A stretch of 64,000 nt of DNA from Thalassotalea sp. 273M-4. Lineage in GTDB: Bacteria; Pseudomonadota; Gammaproteobacteria; Enterobacterales; Alteromonadaceae. A model generated the notes under the pieces. The model was not told the DNA's origin. It saw only the letters and a list, made by a program, of their open reading frames with translations, and ran no database searches. The position numbers and the translations under genes were made by a program. The stretch lies in contig NZ_CP166961.1 in NCBI RefSeq assembly GCF_041410465.1, forward strand, positions 3,286,001-3,350,000. Reading direction: 5' to 3'. Numbering within the stretch: the first letter of the stretch is position 1; each line of letters opens with the position of its first letter. Below, in pieces: positions 35,022 through 43,674 of the stretch.

Positions 35022-37193
35022 TTAGTTTCTATCGCGATTAAAATAACTCTGATTCAAGTTATGGTACAACAAAGGCTCTTGACCAAAGCCTGTTTTTATA
35101 TGATTTCCGGTATTTTTCTCAGTTAACGAGGTTTCAACGTAATAATTAAATTGTTCTATTCCTCTTACTTGGAAACCATAGTTAGATTTCATCGATTTAC
35201 CCAAAGTCAGTGGAATAGAAAAACCTAAGGCCAAAAAGTCTTCTTCTTCACCACCAAAGCGGTCATCAAACTTGGTTTTTCGATAGCGAATACCAACTTG
35301 TACATCGCCAAACCAATGAAGTGAACGAAGCGTAAAGCCTTTATCACCCTGCCAATATTCACCGGCGGTAAGCTCCACATCCCAATTGAGTGGTTCATAA
35401 CGATAACGGTATTTAAATAAGCTCGGCTTATGGTAAAACTTTTTACCGCCCCAAAGTACTATGTCTTGGTTTTCAAAATCGCCTGTTAATACTGAAAAAC
35501 GATGGGTATTATTGGGTGATGCCCAGCGCGTTTCATTTAACCAACCATCGGCGTTGCCATAAATACGACCATAACTTAATTTAGTAAACACATTAAAAGG
35601 CAAAGATACGGTCTGATGAATTAAGCGACGATCAACACCTTCTTTAATACCAAATCGTTTATAAATGTATTTATTATCTTCAAGGTCACCAGTATTAACT
35701 AGAGTGTCTGACATATGGCGAATATCTAATACAGCACCATCCCATAATGACATCTGTAGGTTAGAACTTAAAACGACTTGGTAGTCAAAGGCGCCATATT
35801 CTGTGCCAACAAGAGTACTAAGACCTGGTGATAAAATTAACCTTGGGGTGAAATGAGCACTGCTTTCATTATTTGTTACCCAGTCTACGTTTGAAAAGTA
35901 CTGGTTTTTAAATAATGCTGAGTTGCTGTTTAAATTTTTAGCGGTATTGGCACCAACATGCTGACGATATACCACAACCCCTTGGTTGGTTAGCTCTAAG
36001 ATGGCGTTCTGGGCTAAATCGCCTAAGTGTGCGTTAACCAGCTCTGACACCTTTAAAAGAGCCTGGTTTTCGTTTCGATTATATAAGTTGTTTTCAAACT
36101 GAATAACAACATAACCAAAGGGGTTTGTACCAATACTTACCGACTCAAAACCATATTTGGTTAAAATACTCGAAAGTTCAATTAATTGTTCGTTAGTAGG
36201 TTTGGCTGTTTGCGCCTCAATTTTTTTAGAACCATGAGCTAAACCTTGTTTTTTAGGTAAGTCTGGATTTAATGATCTTGGCTCTTTTATTGTTTCATTT
36301 AACGATGTGTTTTCATTATGAGTAAAGGAATTTTTATACCTTTCCCGAGGCTCATCGCCTAATGGAATTTGAATACCTACTGACCACCACTTATCTTTTT
36401 CATTATGTTCTTTGTTGCTTGAATAAAGCTGGGCTGAAAGGGAAACTTTCCAACCTTCAGGTAACCAAGAATCAGGTGTAAAGGCTTTAACACCAACATT
36501 TACCGCATTAGCATCATATTCAGCCGATAGCTGTAAGTAATCAACTGGTTGATATTCAAAAGAGCCAAACACACCATCCATATACCCTATAGCATTATCA
36601 GAAGTTGCTAAACCAATCGTTGTACGCAAACTGCCAAAGTCATTTAAAGAAAATTCTTTTGACGCATTTATATAATACACCTCTGATTTAACTACAGATC
36701 CACCCACATCCTGTCCACCTACAGAGACTAAAAACCAATCTTCGGGTATATATGGGAGTTTCCATTTTACTGATCCTGATAAATCACGAAAGCCAAAATC
36801 TTTACGATTTTCATCATAAAATTGATTCATACTCCAGTATTTTGTAGCTAACCGCCCAACGACTTCAATATTTGGTAATATTCCAACAGAAAACTTTAAA
36901 TCGTCCGCTTTTAAAAAACCTTCACTTTTCTCAAACTTTGCACCCTGATCAAAAAAGTTATTACTATAACTAAATTCAAAATTGCCGTAATCCACCACTT
37001 GGGTAGTTGGTGTGTTAAAAACACCCGTATACCCTTGCATAGAAAAACTATTGGTTACGTTACCTGAAGAAGATAAAAACGACAATGCTCCTAACGCTTT
37101 TTCGTCATTATCTGCTTGCTCTTCAGCAACAAGGCTAAAAGGTAAAAGGGCAGATGCGCTAACCAAAGATAAAATGTAAATGGCTTTTTTCAT
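35022..37193 (-). CDS. YjbH-family outer-membrane exopolysaccharide protein
   Basis: 723 aa with a signal peptide (about 1-23, ending VAEE). The YjbH hallmark near the N-terminus reads SMQGYTGVFNTPTTQVVDYG, followed by many amphipathic beta-strands and an aromatic-rich barrel-like C-terminal half. YjbH (E. coli yjbEFGH) and WbfB (Vibrio cholerae capsule cluster) are linked to surface polysaccharide export or modification. A middle segment (about 280-420) is hydrophilic and more variable. YjbE, YjbF and YjbG partners are absent here, so it stands alone. It may serve either polysaccharide locus. Confidence 0.85.
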   Translation of the reverse strand: MKKAIYILSLVSASALLPFSLVAEEQADNDEKALGALSFLSSSGNVTNSFSMQGYTGVFNTPTTQVVDYGNFEFSYSNNFFDQGAKFEKSEGFLKADDLKFSVGILPNIEVVGRLATKYWSMNQFYDENRKDFGFRDLSGSVKWKLPYIPEDWFLVSVGGQDVGGSVVKSEVYYINASKEFSLNDFGSLRTTIGLATSDNAIGYMDGVFGSFEYQPVDYLQLSAEYDANAVNVGVKAFTPDSWLPEGWKVSLSAQLYSSNKEHNEKDKWWSVGIQIPLGDEPRERYKNSFTHNENTSLNETIKEPRSLNPDLPKKQGLAHGSKKIEAQTAKPTNEQLIELSSILTKYGFESVSIGTNPFGYVVIQFENNLYNRNENQALLKVSELVNAHLGDLAQNAILELTNQGVVVYRQHVGANTAKNLNSNSALFKNQYFSNVDWVTNNESSAHFTPRLILSPGLSTLVGTEYGAFDYQVVLSSNLQMSLWDGAVLDIRHMSDTLVNTGDLEDNKYIYKRFGIKEGVDRRLIHQTVSLPFNVFTKLSYGRIYGNADGWLNETRWASPNNTHRFSVLTGDFENQDIVLWGGKKFYHKPSLFKYRYRYEPLNWDVELTAGEYWQGDKGFTLRSLHWFGDVQVGIRYRKTKFDDRFGGEEEDFLALGFSIPLTLGKSMKSNYGFQVRGIEQFNYYVETSLTEKNTGNHIKTGFGQEPLLYHNLNQSYFNRDRN

Positions 37194-37361
37194 GAATTTC
37201 TCGAATTATTATTTTTGGAATAATGTTAAATAAGTTGAGTTTGTTCTTCAACTATTGGATATCGCCTAATTTGTTGGCTTTCATTTAGGCTAAGAGTTAA
37301 AGCATTGCCTTAAAACTAATGCAATTAACAGGTATAAAGCAAAGCAGAGTTATATGCTATC

Positions 37362-37422
37362 AGCTCTGAAGCTTGTTGCTGTCAGCATTAAAGCACTACA
37401 GCCCTATGGCGTTATAGCCTCT
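37362..37422. repeat. 61-bp direct repeat, copy 1
   Basis: Identical to 37695-37755. Copy 2 includes the last six codons and stop of the DHH phosphoesterase gene, so copy 1 is a displaced duplicate of that gene's 3' end and flank. The 272 bp between the copies hold REP-like palindromes and short GATGACG-type repeats. Confidence 0.95.
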
Positions 37423-37447
37423 TCATTCATGCCTCACCCCAACCGTC

Positions 37448-37467
37448 ATACCTGCGAAGGCAGGTAT
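37448..37467. repeat. REP-like palindrome (ATACCTGC/GCAGGTAT)
   Basis: An 8-bp perfect stem with a GAAG loop, preceded by GTC. The overall form GTCATACCTGCGAAGGCAGG is a common proteobacterial interspersed palindrome. Just downstream (37485-37680) lie several more imperfect GATGACG-containing units. No gene is visible in 37194-37694. Confidence 0.8.
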
Positions 37468-37694
37468 CTCAACTTATGAAAAGCATAGATACTGAGCTCG
37501 CTTCGCTCCTTAGCATGACGACAGTGGTTAAAGAAACCTTGAAGCCTTAATTCATTGCAGCCTTTTATCTTTTCGGCTTTTGGACTCTGAACGAGAACCC
37601 ATCTTACAGCATGATGGGATGACGATCATGCCCTAGGATGATGGGATGACGCTGATTGCCTAGGATTACACTGATTACCAAGGATGACGCAATT

Positions 37695-37755
37695 AGCTCT
37701 GAAGCTTGTTGCTGTCAGCATTAAAGCACTACAGCCCTATGGCGTTATAGCCTCT
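37695..37755. repeat. 61-bp direct repeat, copy 2
   Basis: Identical to 37362-37422 and overlapping the 3' end of the DHH phosphoesterase gene (stop at 37737). It ends in GCCCTATGGCGTTATAGCCT-type sequence, which itself resembles decayed units of the 8-mer family. Confidence 0.95.
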
Positions 37756-38711
37756 AGTGTGTAGTAACCTTCAACCACTTCGACAAACTTAGCAACATAT
37801 TCTTTAGGTAATGCATTAATGCCAGCAGCTGCTGCTCGGCCACCACCAGTGGCAAATTGACTACAAATATCGCCAGCACCTTGTTTGTTATTAAGTGGCG
37901 CACGAAGTGAAAGGGTATAAGTACCATCAGCATTTTCGGTTAATATACCATGCGCTTTATTAGGGTTTAAGTTTGCTAACAAGTTACCGTAAACACCACT
38001 AATTCTTCTTGCCCATGCTTCATTTGGAAGCTCAATCAAACTAAGTTCTTTACTTTCATGTTGTGGTTTAACCGCTTGGGCTTTTGCCATATCTTCGTTG
38101 TATGCAGCTTGTAAAGTGTAAAACGGTGAGTTTTTATCGTTTATTGCATCAAAAGGAGATTTGTAAGGTAGTAAAGCTTTAAATAAATCCGCAGGGTGAA
38201 AGTGTAAATCATCTACCTTTGCACCATAGCCATTGTAGTTAATTAGCGTACCTAGATCTTTTAACAGCTCGCGTTGCTCATTTGTTAAACCCGCTTCCGT
38301 TGCAAGGCTGTCTGCTTTTGCTATTAAGTTGTCACCATATGCTGCAGTTATCGCCCACAAGTGATACTGACCATGTAAATGCTCATCTACAATTAATGCT
38401 GTACATACGTTTGGATCTAAATCGATTTTAGCGGTTAAATTTTCATGTTTAGGAATATTACCAGCTCTGTGATGATCAGCATAAAACACTGTAGCACCAG
38501 CGTCTAAACAAGCGTTCAATCCCGCTTGGTTTTTTTCCATCGAGATATCTAAAACGGTAACCACATCACCGGCGTTTGCAGATACTTTTTCTAATAATTG
38601 AATATCACGTTTAACACCTGTGACTAACTCACTTTCTACAGGGTTCGCTAAACGAAGTTGTAATAAAGAGATAATGCCATCTGCATCACCATTAAATACG
38701 TCGTAGTACAT
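37737..38711 (-). CDS. DHH-family phosphoesterase (NrnA-like superfamily)
   Basis: 324 aa. DHH motifs are visible: FNGDADGIIS (Asp9, Asp11), VTVLDIS (Asp55), YADHHRAG (Asp79-His80-His81), and a C-terminal DHHA1-type GGGRAAAAGINALP. These Asp/His residues bind two metal ions. Members hydrolyse short oligonucleotides, cyclic dinucleotides or 3'-phosphoadenosine-5'-phosphate (pAp). The gene lies near cysC and the sulfation genes, which makes pAp hydrolysis attractive, but GGGR instead of the usual GGGH and the divergent sequence leave the substrate open. Its last codons lie in a 61-bp repeat, so the C-terminus EAITP may have been remodelled by recombination. Confidence 0.8.
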   Translation of the reverse strand: MYYDVFNGDADGIISLLQLRLANPVESELVTGVKRDIQLLEKVSANAGDVVTVLDISMEKNQAGLNACLDAGATVFYADHHRAGNIPKHENLTAKIDLDPNVCTALIVDEHLHGQYHLWAITAAYGDNLIAKADSLATEAGLTNEQRELLKDLGTLINYNGYGAKVDDLHFHPADLFKALLPYKSPFDAINDKNSPFYTLQAAYNEDMAKAQAVKPQHESKELSLIELPNEAWARRISGVYGNLLANLNPNKAHGILTENADGTYTLSLRAPLNNKQGAGDICSQFATGGGRAAAAGINALPKEYVAKFVEVVEGYYTLEAITP

Positions 38712-38781
38712 TTTTAAAAATTCCTATGAATAAAAGCTACAGGGCTTTGGAGCTGTAAAGCTATAGAGTTGTTCCGCTTTT

Positions 38782-39129
38782 TTAAATACTATCAGTTAAC
38801 TTTTTTCGTAAACCTACCAACATAGCACTGATATAACGGGTTGTTTTAAGCCATTGCTCACTAGTTTGATCATCAATGTAATGTATTTTTGTGCCTATAT
38901 AGATCTGTGTTCTTAACTCGGCACAAGATCCAAGAGCTATGTTAATAAAGTGAGATTTTTCTTTATTTGACTTCCTAGCCATTCCTTCAGCAATATTGCT
39001 AGGAATAGATAAACCAGAACGTGTTATTTGATCTTTGAAACCGTAATCTTTTAATGGTTTCAAATAAATATAAAGACTGGAGGATAAATCGACTGCTTGT
39101 TGCCATACAACCAACTTTTCAAAATTCAT
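38782..39129 (-). CDS. Four-helix bundle protein (23S rRNA IVS/S23 family), copy A
   Basis: 115 aa, TIGR02436-type four-helix bundle protein. Landmarks are LVVWQQAVDLSSSLY, KDQITRSGLSIPSNIAEGMAR and CAELRTQIYIG. The family was first found in intervening sequences of 23S rRNA but also occurs as free-standing genes; its function is unknown. It is a close paralog of the gene at 43675-44034 (long identical stretches such as YLKPLKDYGFKDQITRSGLS). The similarity extends into the 5' flank: CATAACAA, then TCCTTTTGTT in both. AAAGGAATTGTT precedes the ATG. Confidence 0.88.
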   Translation of the reverse strand: MNFEKLVVWQQAVDLSSSLYIYLKPLKDYGFKDQITRSGLSIPSNIAEGMARKSNKEKSHFINIALGSCAELRTQIYIGTKIHYIDDQTSEQWLKTTRYISAMLVGLRKKLTDSI

Positions 39130-39356
39130 AACAATTCCTTTTGTTACTTAACGAATTTTAATACTAGTTATGAAAACAAAAAGAGTCGAATAAAATACTG
39201 CTAAATATTGGAGTTATATCCTAGCATCTAGATTGTCAGCTTTAATAGCTCAAAACCTGCCAACTTTTAACTATTTAAAGGTCCTGACAAATTTCAAAGC
39301 TAACTCTTAGACTAGTACTAGTAGCTTACAGCCCTAAAGCATTACAGCCTTACCGC

Positions 39357-39956
39357 CTAATTCAAATATCCCTTCTCTTCCAAAAAATTCACAATCTGCT
39401 CAGCACATTCTTTAATGCTTTTTTCTGCCGTTTTTACGTGAATTTCAGGGTTTTCTGGTATGTCATAGCCAGAACTAATACCGGTAAAGTCTTTAATTTC
39501 GCCCGCGCGAGCTTTTTTATATAAGCCTTTCGGATCACGCTGTTCACAAACCTCAATAGGTGTGTCTATGAACACTTCTATAAATTCACCTTGTTCAAGT
39601 AAATTACGCGCCATATCTCTGTCTGACTGGAACGGTGAAATAAAAGCAGTTGAGACAATCATGCCTGAGTCAACAAACAATTTTGCTACCTGGCTGATAC
39701 GACGGATGTTTTCAATGCGGTCTTCATCTGAAAAGCCTAAATCGCCATTTAAACCATGACGAACATTGTCACCGTCTAAAAGGTATGTGTGCTTTTGCTT
39801 TTCAAATAATAAATCGTCAACGGCATTGGCAACGGTTGACTTACCCGAACCGCTTAGGCCCGTGAACCATAATAAACAGGGTTTTTGTCCTTTTAACGCC
39901 GCACGCTCAGCCTTAGAAACCTGATGCGGATGCCATACTGTATTTTCTGTTTTCAT
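39357..39956 (-). CDS. cysC: Adenylylsulfate kinase CysC
   Basis: 199 aa, typical for CysC. It phosphorylates adenosine 5'-phosphosulfate (APS) with ATP to give PAPS, the universal sulfate donor. The P-loop GLSGSGKS is at residues 33-40. [18 protein letters not shown] holds the APS-binding residues, and the lid region [20 protein letters not shown] is conserved. cysC is normally adjacent to cysN; here the SLC13 gene and a 401-bp repeat-rich gap intervene. PAPS made here can serve assimilation or, more suggestively, the sulfotransferase at 55748-56617. Confidence 0.97.
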   Translation of the reverse strand: MKTENTVWHPHQVSKAERAALKGQKPCLLWFTGLSGSGKSTVANAVDDLLFEKQKHTYLLDGDNVRHGLNGDLGFSDEDRIENIRRISQVAKLFVDSGMIVSTAFISPFQSDRDMARNLLEQGEFIEVFIDTPIEVCEQRDPKGLYKKARAGEIKDFTGISSGYDIPENPEIHVKTAEKSIKECAEQIVNFLEEKGYLN

Positions 39957-40014
39957 GTTTGATTCTTTCTTTTTGTATAATTTGTAAAATTCGATTTAAT
40001 GACTTTGCAACTAG

Positions 40015-40039
40015 ATCCTGAAACAAGTTCAGGATGACG
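40015..40039. repeat. REP-like palindrome 1 (ATCCTGAA/TTCAGGAT)
   Basis: 8-bp perfect stem with ACAAG loop followed by GACG. Same architecture as 40102-40127 and 40252-40279 (stem, ACAAG or TCAAG loop, stem, GACG), so the three are members of one repeat family with compensating stem changes. Confidence 0.85.
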
Positions 40040-40101
40040 AGATGGCTTAGCATGACGAGGAAGTTGAACGACCGGCACAGCCACTTCTTATTCCAAACCA
40101 G

Positions 40102-40127
40102 ATTCCGAAACAAGTTCGGAATGACGG
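40102..40127. repeat. REP-like palindrome 2 (ATTCCGAA/TTCGGAAT)
   Basis: 8-bp perfect stem, ACAAG loop, followed by GACGG. The stem differs from palindrome 1 by paired substitutions that keep base pairing. Confidence 0.85.
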
Positions 40128-40251
40128 GCTAGTTTTGGATGACGGTATTATGTTTAGATGCTCAACATCGTTGTAACCTTGAAACGTTGAAGCCTTCTAT
40201 CATTGCAACTTTCAATCCTTGCAACATAAACTCACCTCGAACCCCAAGAAG

Positions 40252-40279
40252 ATTCCGAATCAAGTTCGGAATGACGAGG
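40252..40279. repeat. REP-like palindrome 3 (ATTCCGAA/TTCGGAAT)
   Basis: 8-bp perfect stem, TCAAG loop, followed by GACGAGG. Nearly identical to palindrome 2. A further degenerate member is at 59225-59250. Confidence 0.85.
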
Positions 40280-40357
40280 AGGGCAGCTTACAGCTTTTTG
40301 CCTTTAATCCCTAGAGCATTACAGCCTTAAAGCCTTATAGCGTTATGACCCAACAAA

Positions 40358-42112
40358 TCAGAACGGAAACACCATAGGTATCATGCTTATCACAACCAAG
40401 CTGTAAGTAATTGATACTGGCGTGCCTACTCGTAAAAAGTCTTTTAATTTATAATTACCAGCGTTATACACCATTATATTGGTTTGATAACCATAAGGGC
40501 TTATAAAGCTGCCGCTGGCTGCAAAAGCCACCGCCATAATAAAGGGTAGGGGATCTACGCCTAAACCCAATGCCATGTTATACGCAATAGGGAATATAAG
40601 CGCGGCAGCTGCATTGTTGGTAATAATTTCGGTTAATAACAAAGTGATTAAATAAATCGCCACAAAGGCAACAAATACGGAATGGCCATTTAAACCATTT
40701 TGTACTCCACTGGCAATTAGTTGAGCAACGCCCGAATTTTCAAGCCCCGTCGATAGGGTTAATGCGCCTGCAACAATTAACCAAAGCTCTAGTGGAAAAC
40801 GGCGTTTTACTTCATTAAGCGACAAACACTTAAAGACAAACAAACCGGCAAGGTAAAACATCAACGCCTTTAACAATGTAATGTTAAAAGCAATCGAACA
40901 ACCAATGGCCGCTAAAAACCCGAAAAGACTATAGTTATTTCGCCCACCCGATAACATGTTTTCTGGCTTTACCCCTGAAAGCACAAAAAAGTTTTTGGTT
41001 AGGTTTGAACGTGAAGCAAAGTCGTTACCCACCGCTAATACTAAAAAATCCCCCGATTGCAATACCAGATCACCTAACTTACCAGAAATGGTTGAACCTT
41101 CACGGCGAATGGCTACAACGGCGGCGTCAAAACGCGCTCTAAAACTTGCTTGTTTTAAGTTTAAACCAATAATTGTGGCACCAGGCTTTACCAAAACTTC
41201 GGTTAAGTTATCTCGAAGCAAGCCGTCTTTTTCAGCATACAAGGTTAAACCATCAAATTGCTGTAACACCAGTACCTTTGAAATATCACCAGTGAATATG
41301 AGCTTATCGCCAGCTTGTAAGTGCTCATCGCGAGCAACGGGTGAGATTAAATAACCACTTCGAATAATTTCAACCAAGAAAAACGACTCAAGATTACGAA
41401 GACCATTTTCTTCAATGGTTTTGCCAATTAACTTTGAGTCGGCTTGTACTTCAGCTTCAACAAAGTAGTCGGCATTATCTTGGTTTTTAATTTCTGACTT
41501 AGGTAGCGCTTTTAATTGTAAAATCAGCACCAATAAACAAGCAAACAGCGCGGCTAGCCCAATAAGGGTAAAGTCAAAAAACTGTAAGCTTGGCATGCCA
41601 TTGTCAATCACCATCGAATTAACAATTAAGTTGGTTGATGTGCCAACAAGCGTTAATGTACCCCCTAAAATAGCCGCGTACGATAAGGGTAAAAGCAGTT
41701 TACCTGGGTTAATAAACTTATTGTTTTTTATGGGCGTAATTAAGGTAGCGACAACGGCGGTATTATTTAATATCGCCGAAGCAAAGGCACTGCTTAATAA
41801 AACTCTTATATAAGATCGTTTTTTACCTTGGGTTATCAACTTAGTTGACACATTGCGCAAAAAACTGGTGCGCTCTAAGGCAAAAGAACACGTGATTAAT
41901 AAGAGTAGGGTAACAAGCCCTGGATTTACCGCATTATTTAAGAACTCATCGGTATTGACTAATGAGGTCACTAAGCAGGCCAAAATAGAAAAAGCAAACA
42001 CCCGTTCAGGGTATTGCTGAAACTTAATTAAGCCAAACAAGGTGGCGATAAAAATGCCTATCATTATCCCTTGCTCAGAAAAGAGCACCGATAGCATGGT
42101 CGTTAATAACAT
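40358..42112 (-). CDS. SLC13/ArsB-type anion permease with RCK_C domains (probable sulfate transporter)
   Basis: 584 aa. It has about eleven hydrophobic segments of the ion-transporter superfamily. The N-terminal half includes SSAFASAILNNTAVVATLIT and a second NNAAAALIFPIAY motif occurs in the C-terminal half; these paired N-N-T/A-A motifs are typical of SLC13-type carriers. Between the halves are two TrkA-C/RCK_C domains (about residues 215-390). Proteins of this layout import sulfate, dicarboxylates or other anions with sodium. Its position between cysN and cysC points to sulfate. The cysN terminator hairpin lies just upstream, so it may have its own promoter. No good ribosome site is visible; a second ATG five codons in is possible. 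Confidence 0.87.
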   Translation of the reverse strand: MLLTTMLSVLFSEQGIMIGIFIATLFGLIKFQQYPERVFAFSILACLVTSLVNTDEFLNNAVNPGLVTLLLLITCSFALERTSFLRNVSTKLITQGKKRSYIRVLLSSAFASAILNNTAVVATLITPIKNNKFINPGKLLLPLSYAAILGGTLTLVGTSTNLIVNSMVIDNGMPSLQFFDFTLIGLAALFACLLVLILQLKALPKSEIKNQDNADYFVEAEVQADSKLIGKTIEENGLRNLESFFLVEIIRSGYLISPVARDEHLQAGDKLIFTGDISKVLVLQQFDGLTLYAEKDGLLRDNLTEVLVKPGATIIGLNLKQASFRARFDAAVVAIRREGSTISGKLGDLVLQSGDFLVLAVGNDFASRSNLTKNFFVLSGVKPENMLSGGRNNYSLFGFLAAIGCSIAFNITLLKALMFYLAGLFVFKCLSLNEVKRRFPLELWLIVAGALTLSTGLENSGVAQLIASGVQNGLNGHSVFVAFVAIYLITLLLTEIITNNAAAALIFPIAYNMALGLGVDPLPFIMAVAFAASGSFISPYGYQTNIMVYNAGNYKLKDFLRVGTPVSITYSLVVISMIPMVFPF

Positions 42113-42144
42113 AGGTTGAGTTAAATCTTAGCGGCACAAAGAAA

Positions 42145-42171
42145 CCCCAAACAAGCAAAGCTTGTTTGGGG
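42145..42171 (-). terminator. Rho-independent terminator after cysN
   Basis: A 12-bp perfect stem CCCCAAACAAGC / GCTTGTTTGGGG (42145-42156 with 42160-42171) with a 3-nt loop. On the minus strand it is followed by TTTCTTTG. It begins 15 nt after the cysN stop and separates cysN from the SLC13 gene. Confidence 0.85.
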
Positions 42172-42186
42172 TGTTATTAACATCCA

Positions 42187-43596
42187 TTAAATGGCTTTAC
42201 AGTTCCACTCTGGGTAGTTTTCACGAATAAACGCATTTAAAGCGATATCCGTTGCACTGTATTCACGCTCAGGAAGATCGGTAGCGTCTACTACCTTAGT
42301 TTTGCTGATCATCCCCGCACCAACAGTAATGTTAGTTAAACGGTCAATAATAATAAACGAACCTGTGCCTTGAATATTGGCATAGGTGTCAATCACAACT
42401 GGCGAGGTAGTAGCAATATTACATGATGAAATTTCATTTAACTTCATTTCATCTTCGGCAATATGCTCAAGGGTGTTTACATCAATTCGGTGATTGATTT
42501 GGTTGATACGACCGTAAGTGTTTTTAGCACCAATTTTAAATTCGTATTCTTTGCCTGGCTGCATAGCGGCTTCGCTCATCCAAACAATGGTCGCTTCAAA
42601 GTTGTCAGATACATCTGCAGGTTGGTTAGAGCGAACAATCACATCACCACGCGAAACATCTATTTCATCGTTTAAAGTAATGGTAATGGCTTGACCAACG
42701 TGTGCAGACTCTAAATCGCCATCTGCCGTAACTATAGATTTTACCGTTGATGTTTTACCTGAAGGTAAGGCGGTGATCACATCACCAATGTTAATTACAC
42801 CACCAGCAACAGTACCGCAGAACCCACGAAAATCTAGGTTAGGGCGAGTAACGTATTGTACTGGCATACGGAAAGTATCAACGTTTTTGTCGTCGTCAAT
42901 TTTAACCGTATCTAAAAGACCCATTAGGGTAGCACCTGGGTACCAGTCCATCGCTTCAGAGCGATTTACAACATTATCACCTTTAAGTGCTGAAATAGGC
43001 ACAAAGCGCACATCAGGAATGTTTAACTCGTCAGCAAAGGCACGGTATTCTTCTTTAATTTTGCGGTATTCGTCTTGGCTGTAGTTGACCAAGTCCATTT
43101 TATTTACCGCAACAATAATGTGTTTAATACCTAGAAGTGATGCAATATAGCTATGACGTTTAGTTTGAGTTTGCACGCCGTAACGCGCATCAATCATTAC
43201 AATTGCTAGGTCACAGTTAGATGCACCCGTTGCCATGTTGCGAGTGTATTGTTCATGGCCTGGACAGTCAGCAATAATAAACTTACGCTTTTCGGTAGCA
43301 AAGTAACGGTAAGCTACATCAATGGTAATACCTTGTTCACGTTCAGACTGTAAGCCGTCTACCAATAATGCTAAGTCAAACTCTTCGTTGGTGGTGTTAA
43401 ACTTTTTTGAGTCTGATTTAATTGCCGCCATGTGATCTTCAAAAATTAATTTTGAGTCGTGTAATAAACGGCCAATTAAGGTTGATTTACCATCATCCAC
43501 GTTACCGCAGGTTAAAAAACGCAGCATGTCTTTGTGCTCATGCACTTTTAAATATTCTTCAATATCGTTTTCTAATAATACTTGTTCTGAAATCAT
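42187..43596 (-). CDS. cysN: Sulfate adenylyltransferase subunit 1 (GTPase) CysN
   Basis: 469 aa, EF-Tu-like GTPase subunit of ATP sulfurylase. GTP hydrolysis drives APS formation by CysD. G1 is GNVDDGKST (residues 31-39), G3 DCPGHEQY and G4 NKMD, followed by two beta-barrel domains. There is no CysC fusion at the C-terminus (ends NYPEWNCKAI), consistent with a separate cysC. AAAGGAATAAACA precedes the ATG. A four-helix-bundle gene is inserted between it and cysD, which is unusual because cysD and cysN are normally adjacent and often overlap. Confidence 0.97.
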   Translation of the reverse strand: MISEQVLLENDIEEYLKVHEHKDMLRFLTCGNVDDGKSTLIGRLLHDSKLIFEDHMAAIKSDSKKFNTTNEEFDLALLVDGLQSEREQGITIDVAYRYFATEKRKFIIADCPGHEQYTRNMATGASNCDLAIVMIDARYGVQTQTKRHSYIASLLGIKHIIVAVNKMDLVNYSQDEYRKIKEEYRAFADELNIPDVRFVPISALKGDNVVNRSEAMDWYPGATLMGLLDTVKIDDDKNVDTFRMPVQYVTRPNLDFRGFCGTVAGGVINIGDVITALPSGKTSTVKSIVTADGDLESAHVGQAITITLNDEIDVSRGDVIVRSNQPADVSDNFEATIVWMSEAAMQPGKEYEFKIGAKNTYGRINQINHRIDVNTLEHIAEDEMKLNEISSCNIATTSPVVIDTYANIQGTGSFIIIDRLTNITVGAGMISKTKVVDATDLPEREYSATDIALNAFIRENYPEWNCKAI

Positions 43597-43674
43597 TGTT
43601 TATTCCTTTAAAAGCAAAATGTGCTAAAAGCTTCATGCTACAAGGTAAAGCCTGTCTGCTGAAATTTATTGCAG

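Larger units (their letters stand above)
39957..40357. other. Repeat-rich intergenic region between cysC and the SLC13 gene
   Basis: 401 bp with three REP-like palindromes (listed separately) and decayed 8-mer-family strings such as CATTACAGCCTTAAAGCCTT (40309-40336). On the minus strand it must contain the cysC promoter, or else cysC depends on read-through from the SLC13 gene. I see no gene. Confidence 0.6.

Noticed and set aside
39311..39322. 12-bp palindrome ACTAGTACTAGT after cysC
   Set aside because: No loop or U-tract for a terminator, and no known operator matches; noted only as a short palindrome.
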